From: an uncultured Lachnobacterium sp.
GTDB taxonomy: Bacteria > Bacillota > Clostridia > Lachnospirales > Lachnospiraceae
NCBI GenBank assembly: GCA_900550545.1
Contig: URSS01000024.1
Coordinates: 1 to 42,154 of the forward strand
Direction of reading: 5' to 3'
Length of the DNA stretch: 42,154 nt
The position numbers and the translations under genes are program-made. Below the pieces are notes generated by a model. That model saw only the letters and a list, made by a program, of their open reading frames with translations. It was not told the DNA's origin and ran no database searches. This document shows, one piece after another, positions 18,574 through 25,551 of the stretch (its first letter is position 1; each line of letters opens with the position of its first letter).

Positions 18574-19410
18574 ATGAGTGAAGTATATGATAAGTTGATC
18601 CGCTGTTACGAAAGTGTGCGTAAGCAGGTGGATTTTGTACCGGAAGTCGCATTGGTGCTGGGTTCCGGGCTTGGAGATTATGCAGATAAAATTGAAGTGA
18701 AGACAACGCTCGATTATCACGATATTGAAGGTTTTCCGGTGTCGACGGTCACAGGCCATGCGGGGCGTTTTGTCTTTGGATACGTAGAGGATGTTCCTGT
18801 AGTGTGTATGCAGGGACGTGTGCATTATTATGAAGGGTATCCGATGACCGATGTCGTGTTGCCGGCCCGTCTTATGAAACTGATGGGCGCAAAAACGTTG
18901 TTTTTGACCAATGCGGCCGGTGGGGTGCAGCAGGGAATGCATGCGGGTGATCTTATGCTGATTACCGGACAGATTGCCAGCTTTGTCCCGTCTCCGCTTA
19001 TTGGTACGAATTTGGATGAACTGGGACCGCGTTTTCCGGATATGAGCGAAATATATGACCGTAAGCTGATTCGTATTGCGCGAAAGTGTGCGGTTGATCT
19101 GAATATTGACCTCAAAGAAGGCACATATCTGCAGTTTACTGGGCCTGCGTATGAATCACCGCAGGAAGTTGCCATGGCGCGTGTGTTCGGTGCAGATGCG
19201 GTAGGTATGAGTACGGCATGTGAGGCAGTCGCAGCCAATCATATGGGAATGCAGATCGTAGGGATATCCTGTATTTCCAATCTGGCATGTGGTATTTCTC
19301 CGGAACCGCTGTCGCATGCGGAAGTACAGAAATCGGCAGATGAGGCAGCACCACGTTTTCAAGCACTTGTGACAGAAATTATTAAGGAGATTGGACGGAC
19401 ATGCAGGTAA
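18574..19410 (+). CDS. punA: purine nucleoside phosphorylase (trimeric type), 278 aa
   Basis: It phosphorolyses inosine and guanosine to base plus ribose-1-phosphate in purine salvage. Family motifs: 'ALVLGSGLGDYA' (phosphate loop), 'GHAGRFVFG', 'MQGRVHYYEGYPM', 'LTNAAGGVQ', 'TGPAYESPQEVAM', 'GADAVGMSTACEAVAA' and 'ISCISNLACG'. Length is normal for low-molecular-mass PNP. ATG 18574 is chosen, with AGGA 7 nt upstream; a longer frame from 18505 contains the promoter. Its last codons overlap the next gene by 10 nt, so the metallo-hydrolase is co-translated. Confidence 0.95.
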   Translation: MSEVYDKLIRCYESVRKQVDFVPEVALVLGSGLGDYADKIEVKTTLDYHDIEGFPVSTVTGHAGRFVFGYVEDVPVVCMQGRVHYYEGYPMTDVVLPARLMKLMGAKTLFLTNAAGGVQQGMHAGDLMLITGQIASFVPSPLIGTNLDELGPRFPDMSEIYDRKLIRIARKCAVDLNIDLKEGTYLQFTGPAYESPQEVAMARVFGADAVGMSTACEAVAANHMGMQIVGISCISNLACGISPEPLSHAEVQKSADEAAPRFQALVTEIIKEIGRTCR

Positions 19411-20156
19411 TTTTTATACATCACAGTTGCTTTCTTGTGGAAGTCGACAATAAAGTATTAATTTTTGATTATTTTGACGGGAACCGCGTAAACGGTTATA
19501 CTTTTCATGGAAAGATTCCAACTTATGAACCGGATACTCCGATTTATATGTTTGCAAGCCACAGTCATACAGACCATTTTGACATGGATATTCTGCGTTG
19601 GGCGGATCAGTATCCGAACATCCATTATATTCTGTCAAAGGATATCCGAATCAGTCCAAACTTTTTAAAAAAGCACGGAATCGATCCGAAAGTCCGGGAT
19701 AAGGTACAGTTTGTGACTGCCGGGAAAACATATGAAATCGATGACCTTAAAGTACAGACACTGAATTCTACGGATGTAGGTGTGGCATTTTATGTTACGA
19801 CTAATGGAATCAGTATTTTCCATGCCGGGGATCTGAGTGATTGGAAGATGGAAGGTGCCGGCGATCTGATCAATGGAAAAATGAAACGATCATATCAGCA
19901 CGAAATCCGTAAACTTGCAGATTTACCGATTAACGTTGCTTTTGTTCCGGCAGATCCAAGACTGGGTGAATACCAGTTTAACGGGTTGGATTTCTTTTTG
20001 AAGAATACCGATGCAGAATTTGTTTTTCCAATGCATATGTGGCAGGATTATTCCGGAGTCGCTGCATACAAGAAACGAATCAGCAATCTTGGGATGGCGA
20101 ACCGCCTCATCGAGATTGAGAGAGAAAATCAGGTATTTCCATTTGGAGAACTTTAA
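19401..20156 (+). CDS. metallo-beta-lactamase-fold hydrolase, 251 aa
   Basis: The metal-binding signature 'ASHSHTDHFDMDIL' (HxHxDH) is followed by 'IFHAGDLSDW' and a late His in 'FVFPMHMW'. The fold is close to UlaG/YtkL-like L-ascorbate lactonase relatives, which cover many substrates. The first residues 'MQVIFIHHSCFLVEVDNK' are typical of that group. There is no signal peptide, so it acts in the cytoplasm. It overlaps the PNP gene by 10 nt, which hints at a nucleoside or sugar phosphate role, but the substrate is unknown. Confidence 0.85.
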   Translation: MQVIFIHHSCFLVEVDNKVLIFDYFDGNRVNGYTFHGKIPTYEPDTPIYMFASHSHTDHFDMDILRWADQYPNIHYILSKDIRISPNFLKKHGIDPKVRDKVQFVTAGKTYEIDDLKVQTLNSTDVGVAFYVTTNGISIFHAGDLSDWKMEGAGDLINGKMKRSYQHEIRKLADLPINVAFVPADPRLGEYQFNGLDFFLKNTDAEFVFPMHMWQDYSGVAAYKKRISNLGMANRLIEIERENQVFPFGEL

Positions 20157-20190
20157 ATCAGTTTGTTAGAAAGAGGAAGAGGAGAAGAAA

Positions 20191-20766
20191 ATGACTTACG
20201 AAGAATTAGTACAGAGTGTAAAAGATATTTATGCAAACGCAGATGCAGGCAATGTAAAGGAGCACGTTGCAATCCAGTGTAACATCGAAGGAGAAGCAGA
20301 AGGCGCATTATACATCGAATTTTCAGAGGGAAATATTGATGTGCAGCCGTATGAATACTATGATAGAGATGTAATTCTGACATTGTCAGCTGCAAACCTA
20401 TTGGAGATTGTAGCCGGAAAGAAAGATCTGCTGGAGGCATATCACGCAAACGAAGTTTCCGTATGGGGAGATCTTGATAAGGTCGTTGAGATGAAGAAAG
20501 TTATTCTTCCCAAAAAGAAAGAAGAAAAAAATGTGGAACCAGAAACTGTTGTGGAGAAAACAACAGAGAAGGAAGAAACTGCAAAGAAGGAAGAACCGGC
20601 AAAGAAAAAAGAAGAGTGCGTACAATTAGAGATGCATTTTGAGGAACCGGCAGAGACAAAGGCTGAGGAAAAAGTCGAAGAAAAGAAAGAAGAGAAAGCT
20701 GGTGGAAGAAGAAAGCGTGCAGCACGCAAGGCTGCTATGCGTAAGGCTTCTCATAACAAAAAATAA
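20191..20766 (+). CDS. SCP2-like domain protein with charged Lys/Glu tail, 191 aa
   Basis: Residues 1-105 resemble an SCP2 sterol-carrier-like domain ('GALYIEFSEGNIDVQPYEYY', 'LTLSAANLLEIVAGKKDLLE', 'WGDLDKVVEMKK'). The remainder is a low-complexity tail, rich first in Lys and Glu and ending in a strongly basic segment ('GGRRKRAARKAAMRKAS'). Such domains bind lipids or hydrophobic ligands in other proteins; the bacterial function is unclear. The basic end could bind nucleic acid or the membrane. It lies 34 nt after the metallo-hydrolase and 34 nt before the glucokinase, probably in one transcript. Confidence 0.75.
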   Translation: MTYEELVQSVKDIYANADAGNVKEHVAIQCNIEGEAEGALYIEFSEGNIDVQPYEYYDRDVILTLSAANLLEIVAGKKDLLEAYHANEVSVWGDLDKVVEMKKVILPKKKEEKNVEPETVVEKTTEKEETAKKEEPAKKKEECVQLEMHFEEPAETKAEEKVEEKKEEKAGGRRKRAARKAAMRKASHNKK

Positions 20767-20800
20767 AAGAATCAGTGTACATAAAGGAGAGGAGACAGTA

Positions 20801-21748
20801 ATGTATCGAGCAGGTATCGATCTTGGGGGAACCAACATCAAGGCTGCAATACTTGATGAGCAGAATCAGATTCTTGCAGAAGATTCCATTCCTACGAAAG
20901 TTCAGCGGTCATATACGGAGATCATTAAAGATATGGCAGGCATTGTAAAGAAATTGATGAAGGAACTTTCCATTACAGAAGATCAGCTGACCGGAGTGGG
21001 AATCGGCAGCCCCGGAACCATTGATGCTGAGACTGGTATTGTGGCTTATTCCAATAATTTTGGCTGGGAAAATGTTTCACTTGTCGATGAAATGAAAAAA
21101 TATTTTTCCTGTGATATCCGTATCTCCAATGATGCCAATTGTGCGGCATTGGGAGAGGTTAAGGCAGGAGCTGCAAGAGAGACCAGAAATACGGTCCTGA
21201 TTACGTTGGGTACCGGAGTAGGTGGTGGAGTGATTATCGACGGAAAGATTTTTGAAGGCGCACATGCCGGTGGAGCGGAGCTTGGCCATACGAATCTTAT
21301 ATTTGGTGGAGAGCCGTGTACGTGTGGACGAAAAGGCTGCATTGAAGCCTATGTATCTGCAACCGCATTGATTCGCGATGCGAGACGCGCGGCTGAAGAA
21401 AACCCGCAGTCCATTATGTATGCGCTGTGCAAGGGGGATTTGTCCAAAATGAATGGAAAAATTCCATTTGATGCAGAGCTGGAACACGATGCATCTGCCG
21501 AAAAAGTAGTATCCAATTATATTACATATCTTGGGGAAGCAATCGTTGATTATGTGAATATTTTCCGCCCGGATGTGGTACTTTTATCCGGAGGTGTGTG
21601 TAATCAGGGAGAGCGGTTAACGAAACCATTGAATGCATATATCAGACAATATTGTTTTGGTGGAGAGAAAGCATTTATTCCGGAAGTGCGCTGCGCGACT
21701 TTAGGCAGTCACGCAGGCGTAATCGGAGCTGCAAATTTGTGTGGCTAG
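20801..21748 (+). CDS. glcK: ROK-family glucokinase, 315 aa
   Basis: It phosphorylates glucose (or a related hexose) with ATP. ROK features: 'YRAGIDLGGTNIKAAILDE' (phosphate 1), 'GVGIGSPGTID', 'ISNDANCAALGE' with the catalytic Asp, 'ITLGTGVGGGVIIDGKI', 'GAELGHTNL' and the zinc motif 'CTCGRKGCIEAY'. No N-terminal helix-turn-helix is present, so this is an enzyme and not a NagC/XylR-type repressor. ATG 20801 follows GGAGAGGAG; the longer frame overlaps the upstream gene and is rejected. Its stop is only 3 nt from the convergent thiE stop. Confidence 0.92.
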   Translation: MYRAGIDLGGTNIKAAILDEQNQILAEDSIPTKVQRSYTEIIKDMAGIVKKLMKELSITEDQLTGVGIGSPGTIDAETGIVAYSNNFGWENVSLVDEMKKYFSCDIRISNDANCAALGEVKAGAARETRNTVLITLGTGVGGGVIIDGKIFEGAHAGGAELGHTNLIFGGEPCTCGRKGCIEAYVSATALIRDARRAAEENPQSIMYALCKGDLSKMNGKIPFDAELEHDASAEKVVSNYITYLGEAIVDYVNIFRPDVVLLSGGVCNQGERLTKPLNAYIRQYCFGGEKAFIPEVRCATLGSHAGVIGAANLCG

Positions 21749-21751
21749 ATA

Positions 21752-22336
21752 TTATAATTGCATCATGCCGGACATAATGCAGCCGCCTTTGGCACCATGT
21801 GCCATAATTTCCTGAAACTGTTTTTCACTGGCCTTGATGCCACCAATTGCATAGACAGGGACTTTCACGTGTTCGCAGACTTGTTGTAAGAAATCAAGTC
21901 CGCGCGGTGGAAGTCCTTTTTTGCAGTCTGTAGCATAAATGTGACCAGCAGAAAGATAGGTTGCACCAAGAGAGACCGCTTCTGATGCATCTTCTAAGGA
22001 GTGTACCGAAGTACCGATGATTGAAAAGCCGGATAGTTTCTGTCGGTTTTCACGTAGAACCTGCAGGGGAAGATGAATCGCGTTCACCTGTAAATCAGCC
22101 GCTACATCAATAAAACTATGAAGAATGCATGGAACATTTTCTTTTGCACAGATGGCCAGTGCCTCTTTTGCAAGTGAAAGATAGGCTTCTTCTGACAAAT
22201 CTTTTTCGCGGAGAATGATTGCCCGTGGATGGACAGAACAGACTTTTTTGAGCTGTTCTGTCAGTGGGCATGTGCACAAATGCCGGTTGGTTACGGCAAT
22301 GGTGTTTTTATAATAAACAAAATTAGAATTCTGCAT
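21752..22336 (-). CDS. thiE: thiamine phosphate synthase ThiE (ThiE/TenI family), 194 aa
   Basis: It couples HMP-pyrophosphate with thiazole phosphate to form thiamine phosphate. Family features: 'IILREKDLSEEAYLSLAKEA', 'VNAIHLPLQVL', 'IIGTSVHSLEDASEAVSLGA', 'YLSAGHIYATDCKKGLPPRG', and 'VPVYAIGGIKASE'. It is a little short, and Leu-Pro replaces the more usual Gly-Gln in the 'HLxx' motif, so TenI-like function cannot be excluded. It is the last gene of the thiSFGHE cluster, 15 nt after thiH, which supports the ThiE assignment. Confidence 0.85.
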   Translation of the reverse strand: MQNSNFVYYKNTIAVTNRHLCTCPLTEQLKKVCSVHPRAIILREKDLSEEAYLSLAKEALAICAKENVPCILHSFIDVAADLQVNAIHLPLQVLRENRQKLSGFSIIGTSVHSLEDASEAVSLGATYLSAGHIYATDCKKGLPPRGLDFLQQVCEHVKVPVYAIGGIKASEKQFQEIMAHGAKGGCIMSGMMQL

Positions 22337-22351
22337 AGACTTCCTCGCTGC

Positions 22352-23566
22352 TTATACATAAATGTAATCGCTCATGACAGGCTGAAGATCGTGGTCAAGG
22401 AGCGCATGATATACTTCATCTACCGAACGGCCATCGGAGATCTCAAACTGATCGTCTCCTTTATCCTCGATATCCTCAACATGACTGCCGATTCCAGTGC
22501 TGACACCGGCAGAGATTTTGGTTGCGGCAATTCCTACGAGATTGTCTCTTACGCGGGCACATTCACGTGTGGATACCGTGATGCTTGCAAATGGCATAAA
22601 AAGACGATAAGCACATACAACCTGTAAAAGCTGCGGCTCGTGAACATCCATTGGATTGATCCGGTCATTGTTGATAATCGGGCGAAGACGCGGGCAGGAG
22701 AATGCAATCTCTGCATGCGGGTATTTGCGCTGCAGAAGGTAGGCATGATATCCGGTGGCAAATGCATCCTTGCGGAAATCATCCAGTCCGAGCAGGGCAC
22801 CGAAACCGACACCGCGCATTCCACCCATGAGCGCACGCTCCTGCGCATTAATGCGGTATGGAAAAATACGTTTGTGACCGGCCAGATGCAGTGTTTCGTA
22901 TTTATCGGAGTTGTAAGTTTCCTGGAATACGGTTACATAGTCTGCACCGCACGAGTGCAGATAGGCATACTCATCGGAATTGACCGGATAAATTTCAAGG
23001 CCGATGACTTTGAAATATTTGCGCGCAATTTTGCAGGCTTCGCCAATATATTCTACTGTGGATTTGTTACGGCTTTCGCCTGTGAGAATAAGGATTTCCT
23101 GCAGTCCGGTTTTTGCGATTGCAGCCATCTCTTTATCAATTTCTTCTGCATTCAGCTGCGCACGGTTGATTTTGTTGTGGCAGTTAAAACCGCAGTAAAT
23201 GCAGTAGTTTTCACAGTAGTTTGCGATATAGATTGGGGTGAACATATATACACTGTTTCCAAAATGTTTGCGCGTTTCTTTCTTGGCTGTCTGTGCAATC
23301 TCTTCGAGAAGCGGTAAAGCGGCAGGAGAGAGAAGTGCGGCAAAATCTTCCGGGGTACGATTGTCATGTGCTAAGGCACGGCGTACATCTGCCGTGGTGT
23401 ACTTGTCGTAATCATAAGCCTTTGCAGCTGCGACGACCTGGTCCATGACATCGGATTTGATCGCTTCCATACCTGGAAGATAAGTCATATGATCAATCCG
23501 GTTTTTCTTTTGATCCTCTAATATTTCCTCACTTAAAATACTTTCATTGATATGTTCCTGTGCCAT
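22352..23566 (-). CDS. thiH: 2-iminoacetate synthase ThiH (radical SAM tyrosine lyase), 404 aa
   Basis: It cleaves tyrosine to dehydroglycine and p-cresol, supplying the glycine-derived part of the thiazole ring under anaerobic conditions. The radical SAM Cys motif is 'CENYCIYCGFNCHNKINRAQ'. Also seen are 'EILILTGESRNKSTVEYIGE', 'IGLEIYPVNSDEYAYLHSCG' and 'RINAQERALMGGMRGVGFGA'. The N-terminal extension and length are normal. It starts just after the thiG stop, with the GGAGG of its RBS inside the end of thiG. Confidence 0.95.
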   Translation of the reverse strand: MAQEHINESILSEEILEDQKKNRIDHMTYLPGMEAIKSDVMDQVVAAAKAYDYDKYTTADVRRALAHDNRTPEDFAALLSPAALPLLEEIAQTAKKETRKHFGNSVYMFTPIYIANYCENYCIYCGFNCHNKINRAQLNAEEIDKEMAAIAKTGLQEILILTGESRNKSTVEYIGEACKIARKYFKVIGLEIYPVNSDEYAYLHSCGADYVTVFQETYNSDKYETLHLAGHKRIFPYRINAQERALMGGMRGVGFGALLGLDDFRKDAFATGYHAYLLQRKYPHAEIAFSCPRLRPIINNDRINPMDVHEPQLLQVVCAYRLFMPFASITVSTRECARVRDNLVGIAATKISAGVSTGIGSHVEDIEDKGDDQFEISDGRSVDEVYHALLDHDLQPVMSDYIYV

Positions 23567-23569
23567 GGT

Positions 23570-24352
23570 TTATGCCTCCTGTTCCTGAAGAAATCCGGTC
23601 AGAGGAGATGAGGCACTTGCACCTCTTTCCAATGTGCGTCCGAGCCCGGCAAGATATGCACTTCGGCCGGCTTCGATTGCTTTCTTGAATGCCTCTGCCA
23701 TGAGTGCAACATCTCCGGCAGTAGCAACAGCAGTGTTTGCCATGACTGCGGAAGCGCCCATTTCCATTGCTTCGCAGGCCTGGGATGGACGACCGATGCC
23801 GGCATCCACGATAATCGGGAGATCGATTTCGTCAATCAGAATCTTGATGAAATCTTTGGTGCAAAGTCCTTTGTTTGAACCGATTGGAGCGCCAAGCGGC
23901 ATTATGCATGCAGCGCCTGCGTCTTTTAATGCACGGGCAGCATTCAAATCTGGATACATGTATGGCATGACAACAAAGCCTTCTTTTGCAAGAATTTCCG
24001 TTGCTTTGATCGTCTCGTAGTTGTCCGGGAGCAGATATTTGCTGTCATGTACCACTTCGATCTTTACAAAATCACCACATCCGATTTCGCGGGAAAGGCG
24101 GGCGATACGTACAGCTTCCTCAGCAGTTCTTGCGCCGGAAGTGTTTGGAAGAAGTGTGACATTGTCCGGAATATAATCGAGAATATTTGCCACACCGCCT
24201 TCGTTTGCACGGCGTAGTGCAAGGGTGATGATCTGTGCGTCTGCTTTTTCGATGCAGGCTTTTACGAGATCAAGGGAAAACTTTCCGGAACCTAAAATGA
24301 ATCGGGAAGAAAATTCGTGTCCTCCTAAAGTAAATGTATCGTTTGTATGCAT
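23570..24352 (-). CDS. thiG: thiazole synthase ThiG, 260 aa
   Basis: It forms thiazole phosphate from DXP, dehydroglycine and ThiS thiocarboxylate. Family features: 'SRFILGSGKFSLDL', 'IITLALRRAN' and 'LLPNTSGARTAEEAVRIARL'. The Lys of 'DFVKIEVVHD' would form the imine with DXP. Later motifs are 'PLGAPIGSNKGL', 'DAGIGRPSQACEAMEMGASA' and 'VMANTAVATAGD'. Length is normal and the frame intact. It lies between thiF and thiH. Confidence 0.96.
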   Translation of the reverse strand: MHTNDTFTLGGHEFSSRFILGSGKFSLDLVKACIEKADAQIITLALRRANEGGVANILDYIPDNVTLLPNTSGARTAEEAVRIARLSREIGCGDFVKIEVVHDSKYLLPDNYETIKATEILAKEGFVVMPYMYPDLNAARALKDAGAACIMPLGAPIGSNKGLCTKDFIKILIDEIDLPIIVDAGIGRPSQACEAMEMGASAVMANTAVATAGDVALMAEAFKKAIEAGRSAYLAGLGRTLERGASASSPLTGFLQEQEA

Positions 24353-24379
24353 GATAAAATCCTTCTTTCTATTTATATT

Positions 24380-25015
24380 TCAGATATGGGTCTCGCCGAG
24401 CAGCAGACGGGTAATCATATTGGCTTCATGTGCGGCACAGATTGCGACGCGGGCAGCCATCAGCCCGTGCCCGTAAGCAGGTTCGCTGACACCGTCGCCA
24501 CACAGATAAAAATTGGGCATGACCTGACGTGTGACGATTGTGTTGCTGCTGTCAAAACCAGCCATACCGGATGCGGAGACAAGCTTTTTGTCCGGAAAAT
24601 GGGTGAGAATCCCATTGACTAACATCGCTTTGGCTTCCGGCCGGTCAAATGCTTCACAAACAATCGTGGCATCGCAAAAAAGTTCCAGCAGATTGTCTTC
24701 TGTGACGCGTACACAGTCGGTCCGGATATCCAGATAAGGGTTGATTTTTAACAACAGCGATTGCAGAGCATCCGTTTTCTTCATGCCGATATGCTCCATG
24801 AAATATTGCTGCCGGTTTAAGTTGGTAATATCCACGGTATCGAAATCAATGAGATGCAGATGTCCGACACCGATACGTGCCAGCGCAAAAGCAACATTCG
24901 AACCGAGACCGCCAAGCCCTGCAATGGCTACATTTCCGGCAGCAAGTTTCTGTTGAACTTCCTGTGAATGACGCTCGTTCAGTGCTTCGTCGATTTCTTT
25001 TTTCGTAAGCTGCAT
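24380..25015 (-). CDS. thiF: ThiS adenylyltransferase ThiF (short clostridial type), 211 aa
   Basis: It activates the ThiS C-terminus by adenylation before sulfur transfer. It has an E1-like Rossmann core: 'VAIAGLGGLGSNVAFALARI', 'HLHLIDFDTVDITNLNRQQY' and 'KTDALQSLLLKINPYL'. The Cys of 'CDATIVCEAFDRPEAKAML' lies in the crossover region. It lacks the CxxC zinc pairs of E. coli ThiF and is shorter, matching the second ThiF family common in anaerobes. It lies 4 nt after thiS. Confidence 0.93.
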   Translation of the reverse strand: MQLTKKEIDEALNERHSQEVQQKLAAGNVAIAGLGGLGSNVAFALARIGVGHLHLIDFDTVDITNLNRQQYFMEHIGMKKTDALQSLLLKINPYLDIRTDCVRVTEDNLLELFCDATIVCEAFDRPEAKAMLVNGILTHFPDKKLVSASGMAGFDSSNTIVTRQVMPNFYLCGDGVSEPAYGHGLMAARVAICAAHEANMITRLLLGETHI

Positions 25016-25019
25016 CGCA

Positions 25020-25217
25020 TCAGCCTCCTCCTACAAAACTTACAATTTCCAGTACATCTCCATCTTTCAAAATGGTAGAAGCATAGCTGTCTTTTGGAAG
25101 AATCGCTTCGTTTAGTTCCACGGCAATGCGGTCTGTTTTGTAATTATTTTGTGCAAGATAGTCTGCAATGGTAATGGATGATTTTAATTCTATAGAATGT
25201 CCATTAATGGTAACCAT
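25020..25217 (-). CDS. thiS: sulfur carrier protein ThiS, 65 aa
   Basis: It is a ubiquitin-like sulfur carrier whose C-terminus becomes a thiocarboxylate. It ends in 'VLEIVSFVGGG', with the essential Gly-Gly. The N-terminus 'MVTINGHSIEL' and 'RIAVELNEAILPKDSYA' are typical. It is the first gene of the operon, with a GGAG RBS about 6 nt upstream of ATG 25217 and a leader of about 180 nt. Confidence 0.95.
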   Translation of the reverse strand: MVTINGHSIELKSSITIADYLAQNNYKTDRIAVELNEAILPKDSYASTILKDGDVLEIVSFVGGG

Positions 25218-25400
25218 ATGGGCTCCTTTCTCAGGCAGAACCAGTGATCGTTAATTGTTAAAATTTCTCAAATAAATGAATAAAAAAGAGTCCACAAAGA
25301 AATACACCCGCGGTGGTGCACCCCTTCATGAACTCAGTTCACTCTCAGTAATTGCCTGTATTTAATTCATAAATGGCGAATTTTGTAACTGTAATTCGCG
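25218..25400 (-). ncRNA. structured 5' leader of the thi operon, class unknown
   Basis: Minus-strand transcripts from the promoter at 25407-25435 carry about 180 nt before thiS. The leader holds a small dyad TGAACT-g-AGTTCA, then GGGGTGCACCACCGCGGGTG, then CTTTGTGGACTCTTTTTTATT, which ends in a T-run and could be an intrinsic terminator tail. AGAGT upstream could pair with ACTCT. The TPP riboswitch signatures (CTGAGA after GGGGTGC, and CTGATCTGG) are absent in that order. The GGGGTGCACCACCGCGGG block loosely recalls a T-box core but lacks the exact GGTGGNACCGCG. Confidence 0.4.
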
Positions 25401-25406
25401 AATTCT

Positions 25407-25435
25407 AGTATAAAAGACTGGATAGTATTTGTCAA
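25407..25435 (-). promoter_or_regulatory. thi operon promoter
   Basis: On the minus strand TTGACA (25435-25430) and TATACT (25412-25407) are separated by exactly 17 nt. The perfect palindrome AATTCGCGAATT (25393-25404) lies at the predicted start of transcription and could be an operator. Confidence 0.8.
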
Positions 25436-25551
25436 TAAGAAATCTTTGCAAGATATTTGATAATAACAGGTGGAAAAACGTAGTAAAACATGATAAAATA
25501 ATCTCAATAGCTAACAGAAAACTATGCAAAATGCATAAGAAGAGGTGGACT

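Noticed and set aside
25300..25345. T-box leader
   Set aside because: The GGGGTGCACCACCGCGGG block lacks the exact GGTGGNACCGCG core, and no specifier stem could be identified in the short leader. Kept only as a resemblance.
25218..25400. TPP riboswitch upstream of thiS
   Set aside because: CTGAGA lies before and not after GGGGTGC, and the CTGATCTGG / CCAGCGTAGGGA parts are missing on the minus strand.
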